From positions 1 through 64,000 of the forward strand of contig CASGEL010000007.1 in NCBI GenBank assembly GCA_949300485.1: 64,000 bases of DNA, given 5' to 3'. A model generated the notes under the pieces. The model was given only the letters and a program-made list of their open reading frames with translations. It searched no databases and had not been told where the DNA came from. This DNA is from an uncultured bacterium (GTDB lineage Bacteria; Cyanobacteriota; Vampirovibrionia; Gastranaerophilales; Gastranaerophilaceae). The position numbers and the translations under genes are program-made. Within the stretch, counting starts at the first letter, position 1. The number at the start of each line of letters is the position of its first letter. This document shows positions 9,479 to 17,626 of the stretch, piece by piece.

Positions 9479-9487
9479 TGCTACAAT
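9479..9487 (+). promoter_or_regulatory. Extended -10 promoter for the TSCPD gene
   Basis: TGCTACAAT, an extended -10, lies about 22 nt before the start at 9510, with AAGGAG in between. The -35 region is poor, as expected for an extended -10 promoter. The same nine bases form the -10 at 1722-1730. Confidence 0.55.
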
Positions 9488-9509
9488 AATATTACAAAGG
9501 AGAAATAAA

Positions 9510-9785
9510 ATGTCAGAAGATGTAATACAATATCAAACACATGGAACCTGCTGTCAGGCAATGCAGGTTAAAATCGAAAATAATACAATTAAAGATGTTG
9601 ATTTCTTTGGCGGATGCAACGGAAACCTAAAGGGTATCAAAAGTCTGGTAACAGGAATGAATATTGATGATGTTATTGCAAAATTACAAGGAATAACATG
9701 CGGACCAAAACCTACCAGCTGCCCTGATCAACTTGCAAAATGCCTTGTTGAATACAAAAACAAAATTTTAGAAAAAGTCAAATAA
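9510..9785 (+). CDS. TSCPD-domain protein (TIGR03905 type)
   Basis: This 91-aa protein carries the TSCPD domain: paired cysteines early (GTCCQAMQ), a central FFGGCNGNLKGI block and the namesake TSCPDQLA near residue 75. The domain also occurs at the C-terminus of B12-dependent ribonucleotide reductases, where it probably binds metal or redox-active thiols; stand-alone members are common in anaerobes. Five Cys are visible in family positions. It has its own promoter and Shine-Dalgarno and is followed 10 bp later by a NifX/NifB-like gene, so the pair probably forms one operon handling metal or Fe-S chemistry. The exact reaction is unknown. Confidence 0.85.
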   Translation: MSEDVIQYQTHGTCCQAMQVKIENNTIKDVDFFGGCNGNLKGIKSLVTGMNIDDVIAKLQGITCGPKPTSCPDQLAKCLVEYKNKILEKVK

Positions 9786-9795
9786 GGAGAAAATT

Positions 9796-10197
9796 ATGAA
9801 AATAGCAGTAACTTATGATAACGGTGAAGTTTTCCAGCACTTCGGACATAGTGAGCAGTTTAAAATGTATGAAGTAAATGATGGGAAAATCGTAACCTCA
9901 GAAATAGTTTCAACAAATGGAGCAGGTCATGGTGCTATTGCTCAATTTCTAAACGATAACCAAGTTGATACGGTAATTTGCGGCGGTATTGGCGGCGGAG
10001 CTAAAAATGCTCTCGAACAAAACAATATAAAATTATACGGTGGTGTATCAGGCAATGCAGATGAGGCTGTAGAAGCTTTATTATCAAATAATTTGAGCTT
10101 CAACCCTGATGTAACATGTTCTCATCACGAACATCAACACCATGGAGAAACACATACTTGCGGTTCTCATGGCTGCGGAGGCAGTTGCCACCACTAA
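9796..10197 (+). CDS. NifX/NifB-like dinitrogenase cofactor-binding domain protein
   Basis: This 133-aa protein has the dinitrogenase iron-molybdenum cofactor biosynthesis domain, an RNase-H-like fold that binds Fe-S or FeMo precursors. Typical blocks are FGHSEQFKMYEV near residue 18 and a Gly-rich VICGGIGGGAKNAL around residue 55. The last 25 residues form a His/Cys-rich metal tail (HHEHQHHGETH, CGSHGCGGSCHH), which suggests metal sequestration. No nif genes are nearby, so nitrogen fixation is unlikely; orphan members are common in anaerobes. It is translationally close to the TSCPD gene (10-bp gap) and ends at a hairpin terminator. Confidence 0.85.
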   Translation: MKIAVTYDNGEVFQHFGHSEQFKMYEVNDGKIVTSEIVSTNGAGHGAIAQFLNDNQVDTVICGGIGGGAKNALEQNNIKLYGGVSGNADEAVEALLSNNLSFNPDVTCSHHEHQHHGETHTCGSHGCGGSCHH

Positions 10198-10220
10198 AAA
10201 TATAATTAAAATTTGTAAAA

Positions 10221-10262
10221 TTACTGCTCTATAATTATCAATTACAGGGCAGTAAATTTTTT
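10221..10262 (+). terminator. Terminator of the TSCPD/NifX-like operon
   Basis: TTACTGCTCT (10221-10230) pairs with AGGGCAGTAA (10246-10255) with one G-U pair, followed by a T-rich run. The 15-nt loop is long. Confidence 0.65.
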
Positions 10263-10288
10263 ATATAATATATGGGGAAAATATCATT

Positions 10289-10969
10289 ATGGGTATGATT
10301 GTACAAGGTGTAAAAAATATAATAAAAGCCGTAAAACCTGCAACTGATCAAACATCAAAAAAAGTTTCAAAAGAGCTTTTTTGCCACCGGTACTGGAAAG
10401 ATGCTGCAGCAGAACGTGTAATTCGTCCGACTAATAAAGAATCTGTATCTTTACATGGTTATCTCAACGGAATCAACCACCATTTTATAAATAGTCCATA
10501 TCCAAAACACATGGATATGAAATTTGTAGAAGATATGACTCCAAGAGAAATGATTACCGCAACAGATTTTGAATTTAAATCCCTAAAACCAACAACAGAA
10601 AAAATCACAGCCTTCAGATGCATTGGAGAAAAGCCTGAATTTTTCAGCGAATATAAGCTGTTTAAAAAACGTCTTGGAATAAAAAAAGGTGACGTTATTG
10701 ATATGAAAGAATATGCTTATGCAACATCTGATATATCTTATGCCAAAGGGTATTTAACTAATGACAGAGGTATTCTTTATGAAATTGAAATCCCTGAACA
10801 ATCACAAGTTTCAAGAACTGGTTTTGGGATAAAAAATGAAATTGTGTTTCCGAGAAGTTCAAAATTCGAATGCCTTGACGTGAAAAAAATCACAGACAAA
10901 GATAAGGATTATCTTCACGTAAAACTACGCTATATAAAACCTGAAAACTACATAAATACATCTGTTTAA
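10289..10969 (+). CDS. ADP-ribosyltransferase-like (exoenzyme/VIP2-type) protein
   Basis: The C-terminal half of this 226-aa protein follows the R-S-E mono-ADP-ribosyltransferase pattern. ITAFRCIG gives the Arg (R110), EYAYATSDISYAKGY resembles the S-T-S strand with the NAD-pocket serine (S147), and IKNEIVFPRSSKF gives the catalytic Glu (E184) before the usual F-P-x-x-S-K-F. The residue two before E184 is Lys, where arginine-modifying enzymes have Glu or Gln, so target or activity may differ. The N-terminal 100 residues are unassigned and there is no signal peptide. It follows a terminator, so is probably independent, and converges on proA with 1 bp between. An inactive relative is possible. 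Confidence 0.65.
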   Translation: MGMIVQGVKNIIKAVKPATDQTSKKVSKELFCHRYWKDAAAERVIRPTNKESVSLHGYLNGINHHFINSPYPKHMDMKFVEDMTPREMITATDFEFKSLKPTTEKITAFRCIGEKPEFFSEYKLFKKRLGIKKGDVIDMKEYAYATSDISYAKGYLTNDRGILYEIEIPEQSQVSRTGFGIKNEIVFPRSSKFECLDVKKITDKDKDYLHVKLRYIKPENYINTSV

Positions 10970-10970
10970 A

Positions 10971-12233
10971 TTATTTAAGCGGCAAATTCCTGTGATGGAA
11001 TTGTTTTAGACCTTTAGCATAATCGTCAACAATATGACCGTTTCCAACAAGTTTGTACTTATATATCGTCAAGCCGTCAAGCCCGACAGGACCTCTTGCA
11101 TGAGTTTTGTTTGTTGAAATTCCAACTTCAGCTCCAAATCCGTATCTGAAACCATCAGCAAAACGAGTTGAACAGTTAAAATAAACTCCTGCAGAATCGA
11201 CATTGTTCATAAATTTTTCCGCATTTTGAATATCCGTTGTAATAATACTATCAGTGTGCCCTGAACCGTATTTGTTTATATGTTCTATTGCCTCATCAAC
11301 AGAATTGACAAATTTATAGGACAAAATTTTGTCGCCATACTCAATATCCCAAGCCTCAGGCTCAGATACAAGTTTTATTTCAGATAACTGCAAAGAAGCC
11401 AAAAGTTCATCCGCTTTTTTGAAACTTTTATGAATTAAAAGTGTTTCTACAGCATTACAAGCACTGGGATATTGAGTTTTTGCATCAACAACAATTTTTG
11501 ATGCCATATCAATATCTGCCGATTCATCGACAAAAATATGACAAATTCCGCTCGCATGTCCCAGTACTGGAATTTTAGTATTTTCTTTAATAAATTTGAC
11601 CAGGTTGTTTCCGCCGCGCGGGATAATCAAATTGATATATTCATCACACTTCAGCATTTGAGCGACATCTTCTCTTGAAAATACCTGCTGAACAACATTT
11701 TGAGGAAAACCCTCAACTTCTGCCAAAGCACTATTTATAATTTCTAAAATCTTACGATTAGTATTTTTTGATTCTTTTCCGCCTTTTAAAATAACTGCAT
11801 TAGAAGATTTTATTGCAAGGGATGAAATTTGAGATATTACATCGGGTCTTGCCTCAAAAATTATCCCCAGAACCCCTATTGGACAGGACACCTTGTATAA
11901 TGTAAGCCCCTTATCAAGCTCACGTATAAACAAATTCTTTCCGATAGGCTCCTCCAAATTTGCAATATCACGAACACCTTGAATCATATCGCGCATTTTG
12001 TTTTCATCCAATTTTAAACGGTTGAATGTAGATTTGGTAATTTCACCTTGCTGAACAAGATTTTCTGCTTCTTTTAAATCAAGTCTGTTTGCATTAAAAA
12101 TTTCTTCCTTATTCAATTCAAAAGCTTCAGCAATTTTATTCAGAGCAGAATTTTTTATTTCGGTTTTTAATTCTGCAATTTTTAAAGAAGCCTGTTTTGC
12201 ATTTTTAGCAATATCAATAAAATTATTTTCCAA
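10971..12233 (-). CDS. proA: Gamma-glutamyl phosphate reductase
   Basis: ProA reduces gamma-glutamyl phosphate to glutamate-5-semialdehyde with NADPH, the second step of proline synthesis. The 420-aa length is standard. Family blocks include CPIGVLGIIFEARPDV near residue 116, the Lys/Gly-rich ILKGGKESKNTN, the catalytic Cys in YPSACNAVETLL near residue 255, and RGPVGLDGLTIYKY near the end. It is the second gene of a proBA operon (10-bp gap after proB), so the labile phosphate intermediate can be handed over. No proC lies in the window. Confidence 0.97.
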   Translation of the reverse strand: MENNFIDIAKNAKQASLKIAELKTEIKNSALNKIAEAFELNKEEIFNANRLDLKEAENLVQQGEITKSTFNRLKLDENKMRDMIQGVRDIANLEEPIGKNLFIRELDKGLTLYKVSCPIGVLGIIFEARPDVISQISSLAIKSSNAVILKGGKESKNTNRKILEIINSALAEVEGFPQNVVQQVFSREDVAQMLKCDEYINLIIPRGGNNLVKFIKENTKIPVLGHASGICHIFVDESADIDMASKIVVDAKTQYPSACNAVETLLIHKSFKKADELLASLQLSEIKLVSEPEAWDIEYGDKILSYKFVNSVDEAIEHINKYGSGHTDSIITTDIQNAEKFMNNVDSAGVYFNCSTRFADGFRYGFGAEVGISTNKTHARGPVGLDGLTIYKYKLVGNGHIVDDYAKGLKQFHHRNLPLK

Positions 12234-12243
12234 TTTTTACCGC

Positions 12244-13392
12244 CTATAAAATCGTTATATTATCTCTTGTTATAATAGCATCGTAATTTTTAAATCCTAA
12301 AATATCAACAATATTATCAGAATGCGATCCTATCACTTTCCTGCAAGAATCCGAATCATAATTTACAATCCCCCTTGCAAATTCCTGTTTATTTTCATCC
12401 AGAATAGAAATAACATCACCTTTTTTAAAAGTATTTTTAACCCCGACAACCCCGATAGGCAAAAGACTTTTTTCTCCGGTGATTAAAGCAGCCTTCGCAC
12501 CGTCATTGACAATAATCTTTCCTATAATATTTGTCGCATAACCTATCCAGCGTTTTTTATCAGGCATATTTTCTTTCTGAGGCAAAAACATTGTCCCTAA
12601 ATCCTCACCTTCAAAAATTCGCTTAATTACATACGGAACTTTACCGTTTGCAATTAAAACTTTTCCGCCAAATCTTGTAACCAATCTTGCAGCTTTCAGC
12701 TTGGTTTCCATACCGCCTCTTCCGCCGTCAGAAACCCCTGATGCCATTGCAAGGATTTCATCATTAACTTCGGGAACAGATTTTATCAATTTGGCATTAG
12801 GATTAACTTTAGGATTATCATCATACAAACCGTCAATATCAGATAAAATTATTAATAAATCTGCATCAAGTTCACTCGCAACAAGAGCAGATAATTTATC
12901 ATTATCGGAAAAACAAACCTGCATATCTTCTTTTACATAACGAAGTGCAACGTTAAGTGTTGATACCGTATCATTTTGATTTATAACAGGAATTACACCC
13001 AACTCTAAAAGTTTATTTAAAGTAGTGCGCAAACTCAAATATCTTTCTCTAACAGAAAAGTCATCCTCAGTTAAAAGAATCTGTGCAGCAGTTAAACCAT
13101 AAGCGTCAAAACCGTTTTCATAAATAGACATTAATTTGCCCTGTCCTATAGCAGCACATGCCTGTTTTATAGCCGTTCCTTGAGTATTTTCAAGTCCCAA
13201 CCTTTTTTTGCCGAAACTAACCGCCCCAGAAGTTATAATTATGACTTCCTTACCTGATTTTACAAGAGTTGCAATACTCTCAATAAATGCATAAATTCTA
13301 GGTAATGAAACATATCCGTCATCATGTCTCAAAACATTTGTTCCAAATTTAATTACAATACGTTTTGCGTTAATAAATTCCTGTCTGTCCAT
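12244..13392 (-). CDS. proB: Glutamate 5-kinase with PUA domain
   Basis: ProB phosphorylates glutamate on the gamma carboxylate, the committed and proline-inhibited step. The amino-acid kinase domain spans roughly residues 5-250 (IVIKFGTNVLR, IITSGAVSFG, VPVINQNDTVS-like IPVINQNDTV, and SDGGRGGMETKL). A PUA domain follows (GDVISILDENKQEFARGIVNYDS). I take the ATG at 13392, giving 382 aa; an in-frame TTG six codons upstream is less likely. No Shine-Dalgarno is present and an extended -10 ends 6 nt before ATG, predicting a leaderless mRNA. It forms an operon with proA. Confidence 0.95.
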   Translation of the reverse strand: MDRQEFINAKRIVIKFGTNVLRHDDGYVSLPRIYAFIESIATLVKSGKEVIIITSGAVSFGKKRLGLENTQGTAIKQACAAIGQGKLMSIYENGFDAYGLTAAQILLTEDDFSVRERYLSLRTTLNKLLELGVIPVINQNDTVSTLNVALRYVKEDMQVCFSDNDKLSALVASELDADLLIILSDIDGLYDDNPKVNPNAKLIKSVPEVNDEILAMASGVSDGGRGGMETKLKAARLVTRFGGKVLIANGKVPYVIKRIFEGEDLGTMFLPQKENMPDKKRWIGYATNIIGKIIVNDGAKAALITGEKSLLPIGVVGVKNTFKKGDVISILDENKQEFARGIVNYDSDSCRKVIGSHSDNIVDILGFKNYDAIITRDNITIL

Positions 13393-13398
13393 ACACTT

Positions 13399-13407
13399 AG
13401 TGTAGCA
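13399..13407 (-). promoter_or_regulatory. Extended -10 abutting the proB start (leaderless)
   Basis: Read on the minus strand, TGCTACACT ends exactly 6 nt before the proB ATG, with TTTACA 18 bp upstream of TACACT as -35. Transcription would start at or next to the A of ATG. Confidence 0.6.
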
Positions 13408-13541
13408 CAACGGTGCAAAATATGTAAAGAATATTCTCTTATTTATAATTTAGTAATAACGCATTTAATATAAAATAATCTTTTTAAATAAACAGACAAA
13501 ACAAACAGTAATATTTATTTTCATTTCAGAACATTTTTTGA

Positions 13542-13547
13542 TAAAAT
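13542..13547 (+). promoter_or_regulatory. -10 element abutting the ruvC start (leaderless)
   Basis: TAAAAT ends exactly 6 nt before the ruvC ATG and there is no Shine-Dalgarno. The -35 region is weak. Confidence 0.5.
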
Positions 13548-13553
13548 TATTTT

Positions 13554-14048
13554 ATGAAAATTTTAGGCATTGATCCTGGAATGGCAATAGTTGGATACTG
13601 CATTGTAAATTTTGACGGTAAAAATCTTGAATTGCAGCATTCAGGCTCCATCCAGACACCAAAAGACAAAAAAGAACCTGCAAGGTTATTGGAAATTTTT
13701 AACGATATGACATCCATTGTTGAAAACTATCAGCCTGATGTATGCGCAATAGAAAAACTGTTTTTCTTCAGAAATCAAACAACAGTAATGCCTGTCGCAC
13801 ATGCCAGAGGAGTTATTTTAACTGTTTTAGAACAACATAATATACCGATTTATGAATACACACCTATGGAAGTAAAACAAATACTGACCGGATACGGCCG
13901 AGCAAATAAAAAAGAAGTTGAACAGATGGTAAAAATAGCTCTAGGCAATGAAAATCTCCCAAAACTTGATGATACAGTAGATTCTATTGCAATTGCAATA
14001 TCATATACAAGAAGTCCTGATGCTCTTGAAAATTTGAAAAAAATTTGA
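13554..14048 (+). CDS. ruvC: Holliday junction resolvase RuvC
   Basis: RuvC is the dimeric endonuclease that cuts Holliday junctions during recombination and repair with RuvAB. The 164-aa protein has the RNase-H-like acidic residues in place: D7 in ILGIDPGMAIVGY, E67 in CAIEKLFF, and D140/D143 in LDDTVDSIAIAIS. The surface FFRNQTTVMPVAHARG block is also standard. ruvA and ruvB are not in the window. No Shine-Dalgarno is seen; a -10 box abuts the start. It is divergent from proBA and followed by a small membrane-protein gene and mtnA on the same strand. Confidence 0.96.
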   Translation: MKILGIDPGMAIVGYCIVNFDGKNLELQHSGSIQTPKDKKEPARLLEIFNDMTSIVENYQPDVCAIEKLFFFRNQTTVMPVAHARGVILTVLEQHNIPIYEYTPMEVKQILTGYGRANKKEVEQMVKIALGNENLPKLDDTVDSIAIAISYTRSPDALENLKKI

Positions 14049-14081
14049 GTTTTAGACTCATAAATGTTAGTATAAGATATA

Positions 14082-14579
14082 ATGGATAAGTTTATTATAA
14101 AAAATATAGTAATTTTAAGCCTTATATTGGGAGCAATACTTGGAGTTTTGGCACCAATCCCTTTTGTTGGCGGAATAATGTTATTTTGTGTATTACTGTT
14201 GGCAGCACCGGCAGTTGTGCTTTACCTAATTATGGATAGTAAACTTGATCTTACAACTCCTAAAGATAGTATTATTTCAGGGGCTTTAATAGGATTTTGT
14301 GCGGATTTAACATTTGCCGCATGCTATTCGATAGTTATGCTAATTTTAGCAAAGGGATTTCATTATACACCAAACTTTTTTCTGACTGCAATGCTGACAC
14401 ACTCCCCTATATGGCTTGTTTTGCTCTTTATAATATTTTTGGGTATTTTATGTGCAACGACAAATGCTTTTTCAGGGTTTACGACATTTTATATAATAAA
14501 TTTTATTCGTGATACATATGAAAAACAGCACCCTGAATTAAAAAATCAAACCAATAAAAATTTTACGGAATATAAATAG
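14082..14579 (+). CDS. Small integral membrane protein, unknown function
   Basis: I do not recognise the family. The 165-aa protein has about four hydrophobic spans: residues 8-30, 33-52 (with a loop to 65), 68-92, and 103-140, the last probably two helices. It ends in a hydrophilic tail (YEKQHPELKNQTNKNF). A Pro/Gly-rich APIPFVGG sits between the first helices. It lies 33 bp after ruvC and 14 bp before mtnA on the same strand, so probably shares their transcript. TATAAG lies 5 nt before the start and no Shine-Dalgarno is obvious. Confidence 0.7.
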   Translation: MDKFIIKNIVILSLILGAILGVLAPIPFVGGIMLFCVLLLAAPAVVLYLIMDSKLDLTTPKDSIISGALIGFCADLTFAACYSIVMLILAKGFHYTPNFFLTAMLTHSPIWLVLLFIIFLGILCATTNAFSGFTTFYIINFIRDTYEKQHPELKNQTNKNFTEYK

Positions 14580-14593
14580 AAAAGGAAAATCAA

Positions 14594-15652
14594 ATGACAG
14601 AATTTACATCAAAAATAAGAACAATAGAATGGATTAACACATATTCAAAAATGGTTGATCAAACCAAATTTCCAGATCACTTTGAATATATAAATATAAC
14701 ATCAGGGCAAGATATGTATGATGCCATCAAAACAATGATAGTCAGAGGAGCACCTGCCATAGGAATAGCCGGAGCTCATGGTGTTATTTTATATGCACAA
14801 GAACTTGAGAAACAAAATCTTACACGTGAAGAATTTGTGAAACAACTGCTTGAAAAAGCTGATTATATGGCAAGTGCCAGACCTACGGCGGTAAATCTTA
14901 TGTGGGCTGTTGAAAAACAAAAAGAAATTATAAAAAATTCTACAGCAGATATAAAAACACTGATTGAAGAATTAAAAGAAAACGGCAAAAGACTTGAACT
15001 TGAAGATATTGCAATCAATAAAAAGATTGGAGATTACGGTGCTACAGTTGTTCCAAAAGGAGCAACAATTCTAACTCACTGTAATGCCGGAGCATTAGCA
15101 ACGGTAGGTTATGGAACCGCACTAGGGGTTGTACGTTCAGCTTTTGCAAACGATCCTACGGTACAGGTTTTTGCAGATGAAACCCGTCCTCGTCAGCAAG
15201 GCGCAAGAATTACAACTCTTGAACTTACAATGGACGGTATTCCGGTTACATTGATAACCGATGGTATGTGCTCATATTTTATGAAAAAAGGTATGATAGA
15301 TATGGTTTGTGTAGGTGCGGACAGAATTGCTGCAAACGGTGATGCTGCAAACAAAATTGGAACATATACGGTTGCAATCGCCGCTAAATATCATAATATT
15401 CCATTTTACGTCGCAGCTCCATTATCAACAATAGATACAAGTATAAAATCAGGAGATGATATAGTTATTGAAGAACGTTCTCATGACGAAGTTACGCACA
15501 TCAACGGTAAACCGGTTTGTGCGAAAGGTGTAAGAGTTTTAAATCCTGGATTTGACGTCACTCCACACGAACTAATCACAGGAATTATAACTGAAAAAGG
15601 AATTTTAAGACCTGATTATAATACATCAATTAAAGAGGCATTTAAATTATAA
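14594..15652 (+). CDS. mtnA: S-methyl-5-thioribose-1-phosphate isomerase
   Basis: MtnA converts methylthioribose-1-phosphate to methylthioribulose-1-phosphate in methionine salvage. The 352-aa protein carries VRGAPAIGIAGAHGV near residue 52, ILTHCNAGALATVGYGTALGV with the catalytic Cys near residue 160, and the catalytic Asp in VGADRIAANGDAANKIGT around residue 240. It is related to eIF2B subunits, but these motifs favour the isomerase. AAGGAAAA precedes the ATG. No other mtn genes are present, so salvage may be partial or scattered. A TonB-like gene follows after 16 bp. Confidence 0.95.
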   Translation: MTEFTSKIRTIEWINTYSKMVDQTKFPDHFEYINITSGQDMYDAIKTMIVRGAPAIGIAGAHGVILYAQELEKQNLTREEFVKQLLEKADYMASARPTAVNLMWAVEKQKEIIKNSTADIKTLIEELKENGKRLELEDIAINKKIGDYGATVVPKGATILTHCNAGALATVGYGTALGVVRSAFANDPTVQVFADETRPRQQGARITTLELTMDGIPVTLITDGMCSYFMKKGMIDMVCVGADRIAANGDAANKIGTYTVAIAAKYHNIPFYVAAPLSTIDTSIKSGDDIVIEERSHDEVTHINGKPVCAKGVRVLNPGFDVTPHELITGIITEKGILRPDYNTSIKEAFKL

Positions 15653-15668
15653 ATTATGGAGGATTAAG

Positions 15669-16160
15669 ATGAATAAAGATAAAGCCATAACCCTTACAAT
15701 ATCAGCAGTAGTTGTTATTTTGGCAATTGCTGTTGCGATTGGCGGAAACTTTTTAATCAATAAATATCAAGATAAAATCAAAGAATTTGATAAAAAAGAG
15801 AAAACAACAACAACGACAACTACAACAACCAAGACTACAACAACTAAAACATCCAAAAGTAGTAAAGCTCCACAAGAATTTCAAACCTATATGAAAAATA
15901 CACAGGTTAAAATAAAAAGTAATTGGCAGCCTCCTGCAGATGAAAAATCCGGTCAAGTTATTATGAGTTATAAAATAAATAGAAATGGAGAACTGGAAAG
16001 CTTTAAAATATTAAAATCATCAGGTTCTCAAAAGCTTGATGAGTCAGCTGTGAATTCATTAAAAAAATCCTCACCCTTCGAGCCGCTGCCAAAAGATTTT
16101 AAAGGTGATGATATCGATGTTCAATTTACATTTGATTATAATGTGAAAAAATCAGACTAA
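15669..16160 (+). CDS. TonB C-terminal-domain protein with Thr-rich linker
   Basis: This 163-aa protein looks like a miniature TonB/TolA-type energy transducer. A single N-terminal membrane anchor (residues 8-30) is followed by a charged helix and a low-complexity Thr/Lys linker (about residues 44-68, mostly ACA/ACT codons). A TonB_C domain follows (VIMSYKINRNGELESFKILKSSG, with SAVNSLKKSSPFEPLP). Family members link the inner membrane to outer-membrane receptors; no ExbBD or receptor gene is nearby. GGAGG precedes the start, and a strong terminator follows the stop. Confidence 0.8.
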   Translation: MNKDKAITLTISAVVVILAIAVAIGGNFLINKYQDKIKEFDKKEKTTTTTTTTTKTTTTKTSKSSKAPQEFQTYMKNTQVKIKSNWQPPADEKSGQVIMSYKINRNGELESFKILKSSGSQKLDESAVNSLKKSSPFEPLPKDFKGDDIDVQFTFDYNVKKSD

Positions 16161-16188
16161 ATTCAAAAATATATAAAAGATATCTTAC

Positions 16189-16227
16189 GGGCTGTAAAAA
16201 TAATATGTTTACAGCCCTTTGGTTTTT
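16189..16227 (+). terminator. Rho-independent terminator after the TonB-like gene
   Basis: GGGCTGTAAA (16189-16198) pairs perfectly with TTTACAGCCC (16208-16217), followed by a T-rich run. Confidence 0.8.
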
Positions 16228-16310
16228 CCGGTGTTAAATTGAACAAAAAAAAGGCAGCTATAAGCCGCCTGTCTTTATCTAAACTATCTCTCTTCTCATA
16301 CCAAAATATT

Positions 16311-16835
16311 CTATTGTAGAGATGTTCTCCACAAAGAATCATTAAATTTGCTTTGTTGAGTGCTTGTATCTGCTGATAATGTAACATTGCTAGGAGCAAA
16401 TACAAATACTAAGTCTCCAACTTTTTTAGGATTACCGTTTAGCGCTTGAGATGCACCGCAAACAAAATCAATTGTTCTTTGAGATTGTTCTTTATCTAAT
16501 AAGTGAAGGTTCAGCATAACAATTTTTCTATCTTTTAAGTGTTGAACGATTGTGGCAGCATCATCAAAAGAGCGAGGTTCAACAACAATAACTTCACTTC
16601 CGCCTCTATTAATACTTGGATGACTAAGAACTTTAGTTTCATTACGTTTTTCCATTGCTGGGATAGGAGTGTAAGCTGGAGCAACTTCTCTTACTGCATT
16701 ACCATCTTCTACATAATCATAACCATCATCTTCATAATCATCTTCATCGTTTATATCTACAAAAGGATTTTCTCCACGGAATCCATCCATTACAAAATCC
16801 ACAACTTTTCTGAAACTATCTGTTATTGCTGCCAC
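16311..16835 (-). CDS. sepF: Cell division protein SepF
   Basis: SepF anchors FtsZ polymers to the membrane and shapes the septum; cyanobacteria call it Cdv2. The 174-aa protein has an N-terminal helix (residues 1-20, amphipathic and suited to membrane binding), an acidic/Tyr-rich linker, and the globular SepF domain (from about residue 77). The domain contains EVIVVEPRSFDDAATIVQHLKDRKIVMLNL and DFVCGASQALNGNPKKVGDLVFVFAP. GGAGG stands 12 nt before ATG. It lies directly downstream of yggS (18 bp apart), the order typical of cyanobacteria and Firmicutes. Confidence 0.95.
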   Translation of the reverse strand: MAAITDSFRKVVDFVMDGFRGENPFVDINDEDDYEDDGYDYVEDGNAVREVAPAYTPIPAMEKRNETKVLSHPSINRGGSEVIVVEPRSFDDAATIVQHLKDRKIVMLNLHLLDKEQSQRTIDFVCGASQALNGNPKKVGDLVFVFAPSNVTLSADTSTQQSKFNDSLWRTSLQ

Positions 16836-16853
16836 CGCTATTTCCTCCGTTTA

Positions 16854-17519
16854 TTATTCAAATAATTTTCTACCTATCCTAAGCATTGTTGCACCTTTTT
16901 GAGCCGCAATTTTATAATCCTGACTCATACCCATTGAAATTTCTTTTAGATTACAGTTAAACATCCTTTCAAGCTCATCTTTAATTTGAACTATTTCAGA
17001 GAATAAATTCCCAATTTCATTTTCCGATATCCCAAGCGGAGCCATGTTCATAACTCCTACAATTTCAAGATGATCAAGTTTTTGTATTTGTTCAAAATAT
17101 TCAAACACTTCCTGTTTTGAAAATCCAAATTTTTGTATTTCATTTGCATTATTTATCTGAATAAGTATCTTTTGAACTTTCTCAATTTCAGAAGCATGCC
17201 CATTGATACATTGTGCAAGTTTTAATGAATCAACCGAATGAATATATTCAAACTCTTTCACCGCCTGTTTCACCTTATTGGTCTGCAAATGTCCTATAAA
17301 ATGAAATACAGAATTTTTTCTCACTTCCTCAGGCAGATTGTGAATTTTTTCAGAAGCTTCAATTACTCTTGACTCTCCAAAGTCACGCAAACCTGCATCA
17401 TATGCCGCGATCATTGCTTCTTCATCAAAATACTTTGTAACTGCAATTATTCTGGGTTTACAAGGTGCGATTTCTTCTTGTATACGTAAAAGATTACTCT
17501 TAATTGTTTCATACATCAT
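16854..17519 (-). CDS. yggS: PLP homeostasis protein YggS/PROSC
   Basis: This protein binds pyridoxal phosphate and keeps B6 vitamers balanced; it has no known catalytic turnover. The 221-aa sequence shows the PLP-lysine strand IIAVTKYFDEEAM near residue 24, FGESRVIEA, HFIGHLQTNKVK near residue 72, and the phosphate-binding end MGMSQDYKIAAQKGATMLRIG. GAGG precedes two tandem ATG codons; the first is taken. Linkage to sepF is widely conserved although the mechanistic reason is unclear. An inverted-repeat cluster upstream at 17538-17570 may regulate it. Confidence 0.95.
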   Translation of the reverse strand: MMYETIKSNLLRIQEEIAPCKPRIIAVTKYFDEEAMIAAYDAGLRDFGESRVIEASEKIHNLPEEVRKNSVFHFIGHLQTNKVKQAVKEFEYIHSVDSLKLAQCINGHASEIEKVQKILIQINNANEIQKFGFSKQEVFEYFEQIQKLDHLEIVGVMNMAPLGISENEIGNLFSEIVQIKDELERMFNCNLKEISMGMSQDYKIAAQKGATMLRIGRKLFE

Positions 17520-17537
17520 TTCACCTCTACAAGAATG

Positions 17538-17570
17538 TACTCAAAACTTGAGTATAATTTAATTGTACTC
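17538..17570 (-). promoter_or_regulatory. Alternating TACTC/GAGTA repeat upstream of yggS
   Basis: TACTC (17538), GAGTA (17550) and TACTC (17566) alternate orientation at roughly regular spacing around an AT-rich core. This could be a repressor operator overlapping the yggS promoter. No matching regulator was identified. Confidence 0.35.
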
Positions 17571-17626
17571 TAAGTTTTCGGCATGTCCAAAATATTTATT
17601 TCTGTTAACTTATTTAAAATAATAAA

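Noticed and set aside
9796-10197. Nitrogen-fixation locus
   Set aside because: Only an orphan NifX/NifB-type domain is present; no nifHDK or nifB radical-SAM gene.
15800-15860. ACA/ACT-rich stretch considered as a microsatellite or CRISPR-like repeat
   Set aside because: It is the Thr-rich linker of the TonB-like protein; no spacers or regular palindromic repeats. No CRISPR array was found anywhere in the window.
16163-16405. 80-codon minus-strand ORF overlapping the sepF 3' end
   Set aside because: Overlaps a clear terminator and the real sepF frame; no family match.
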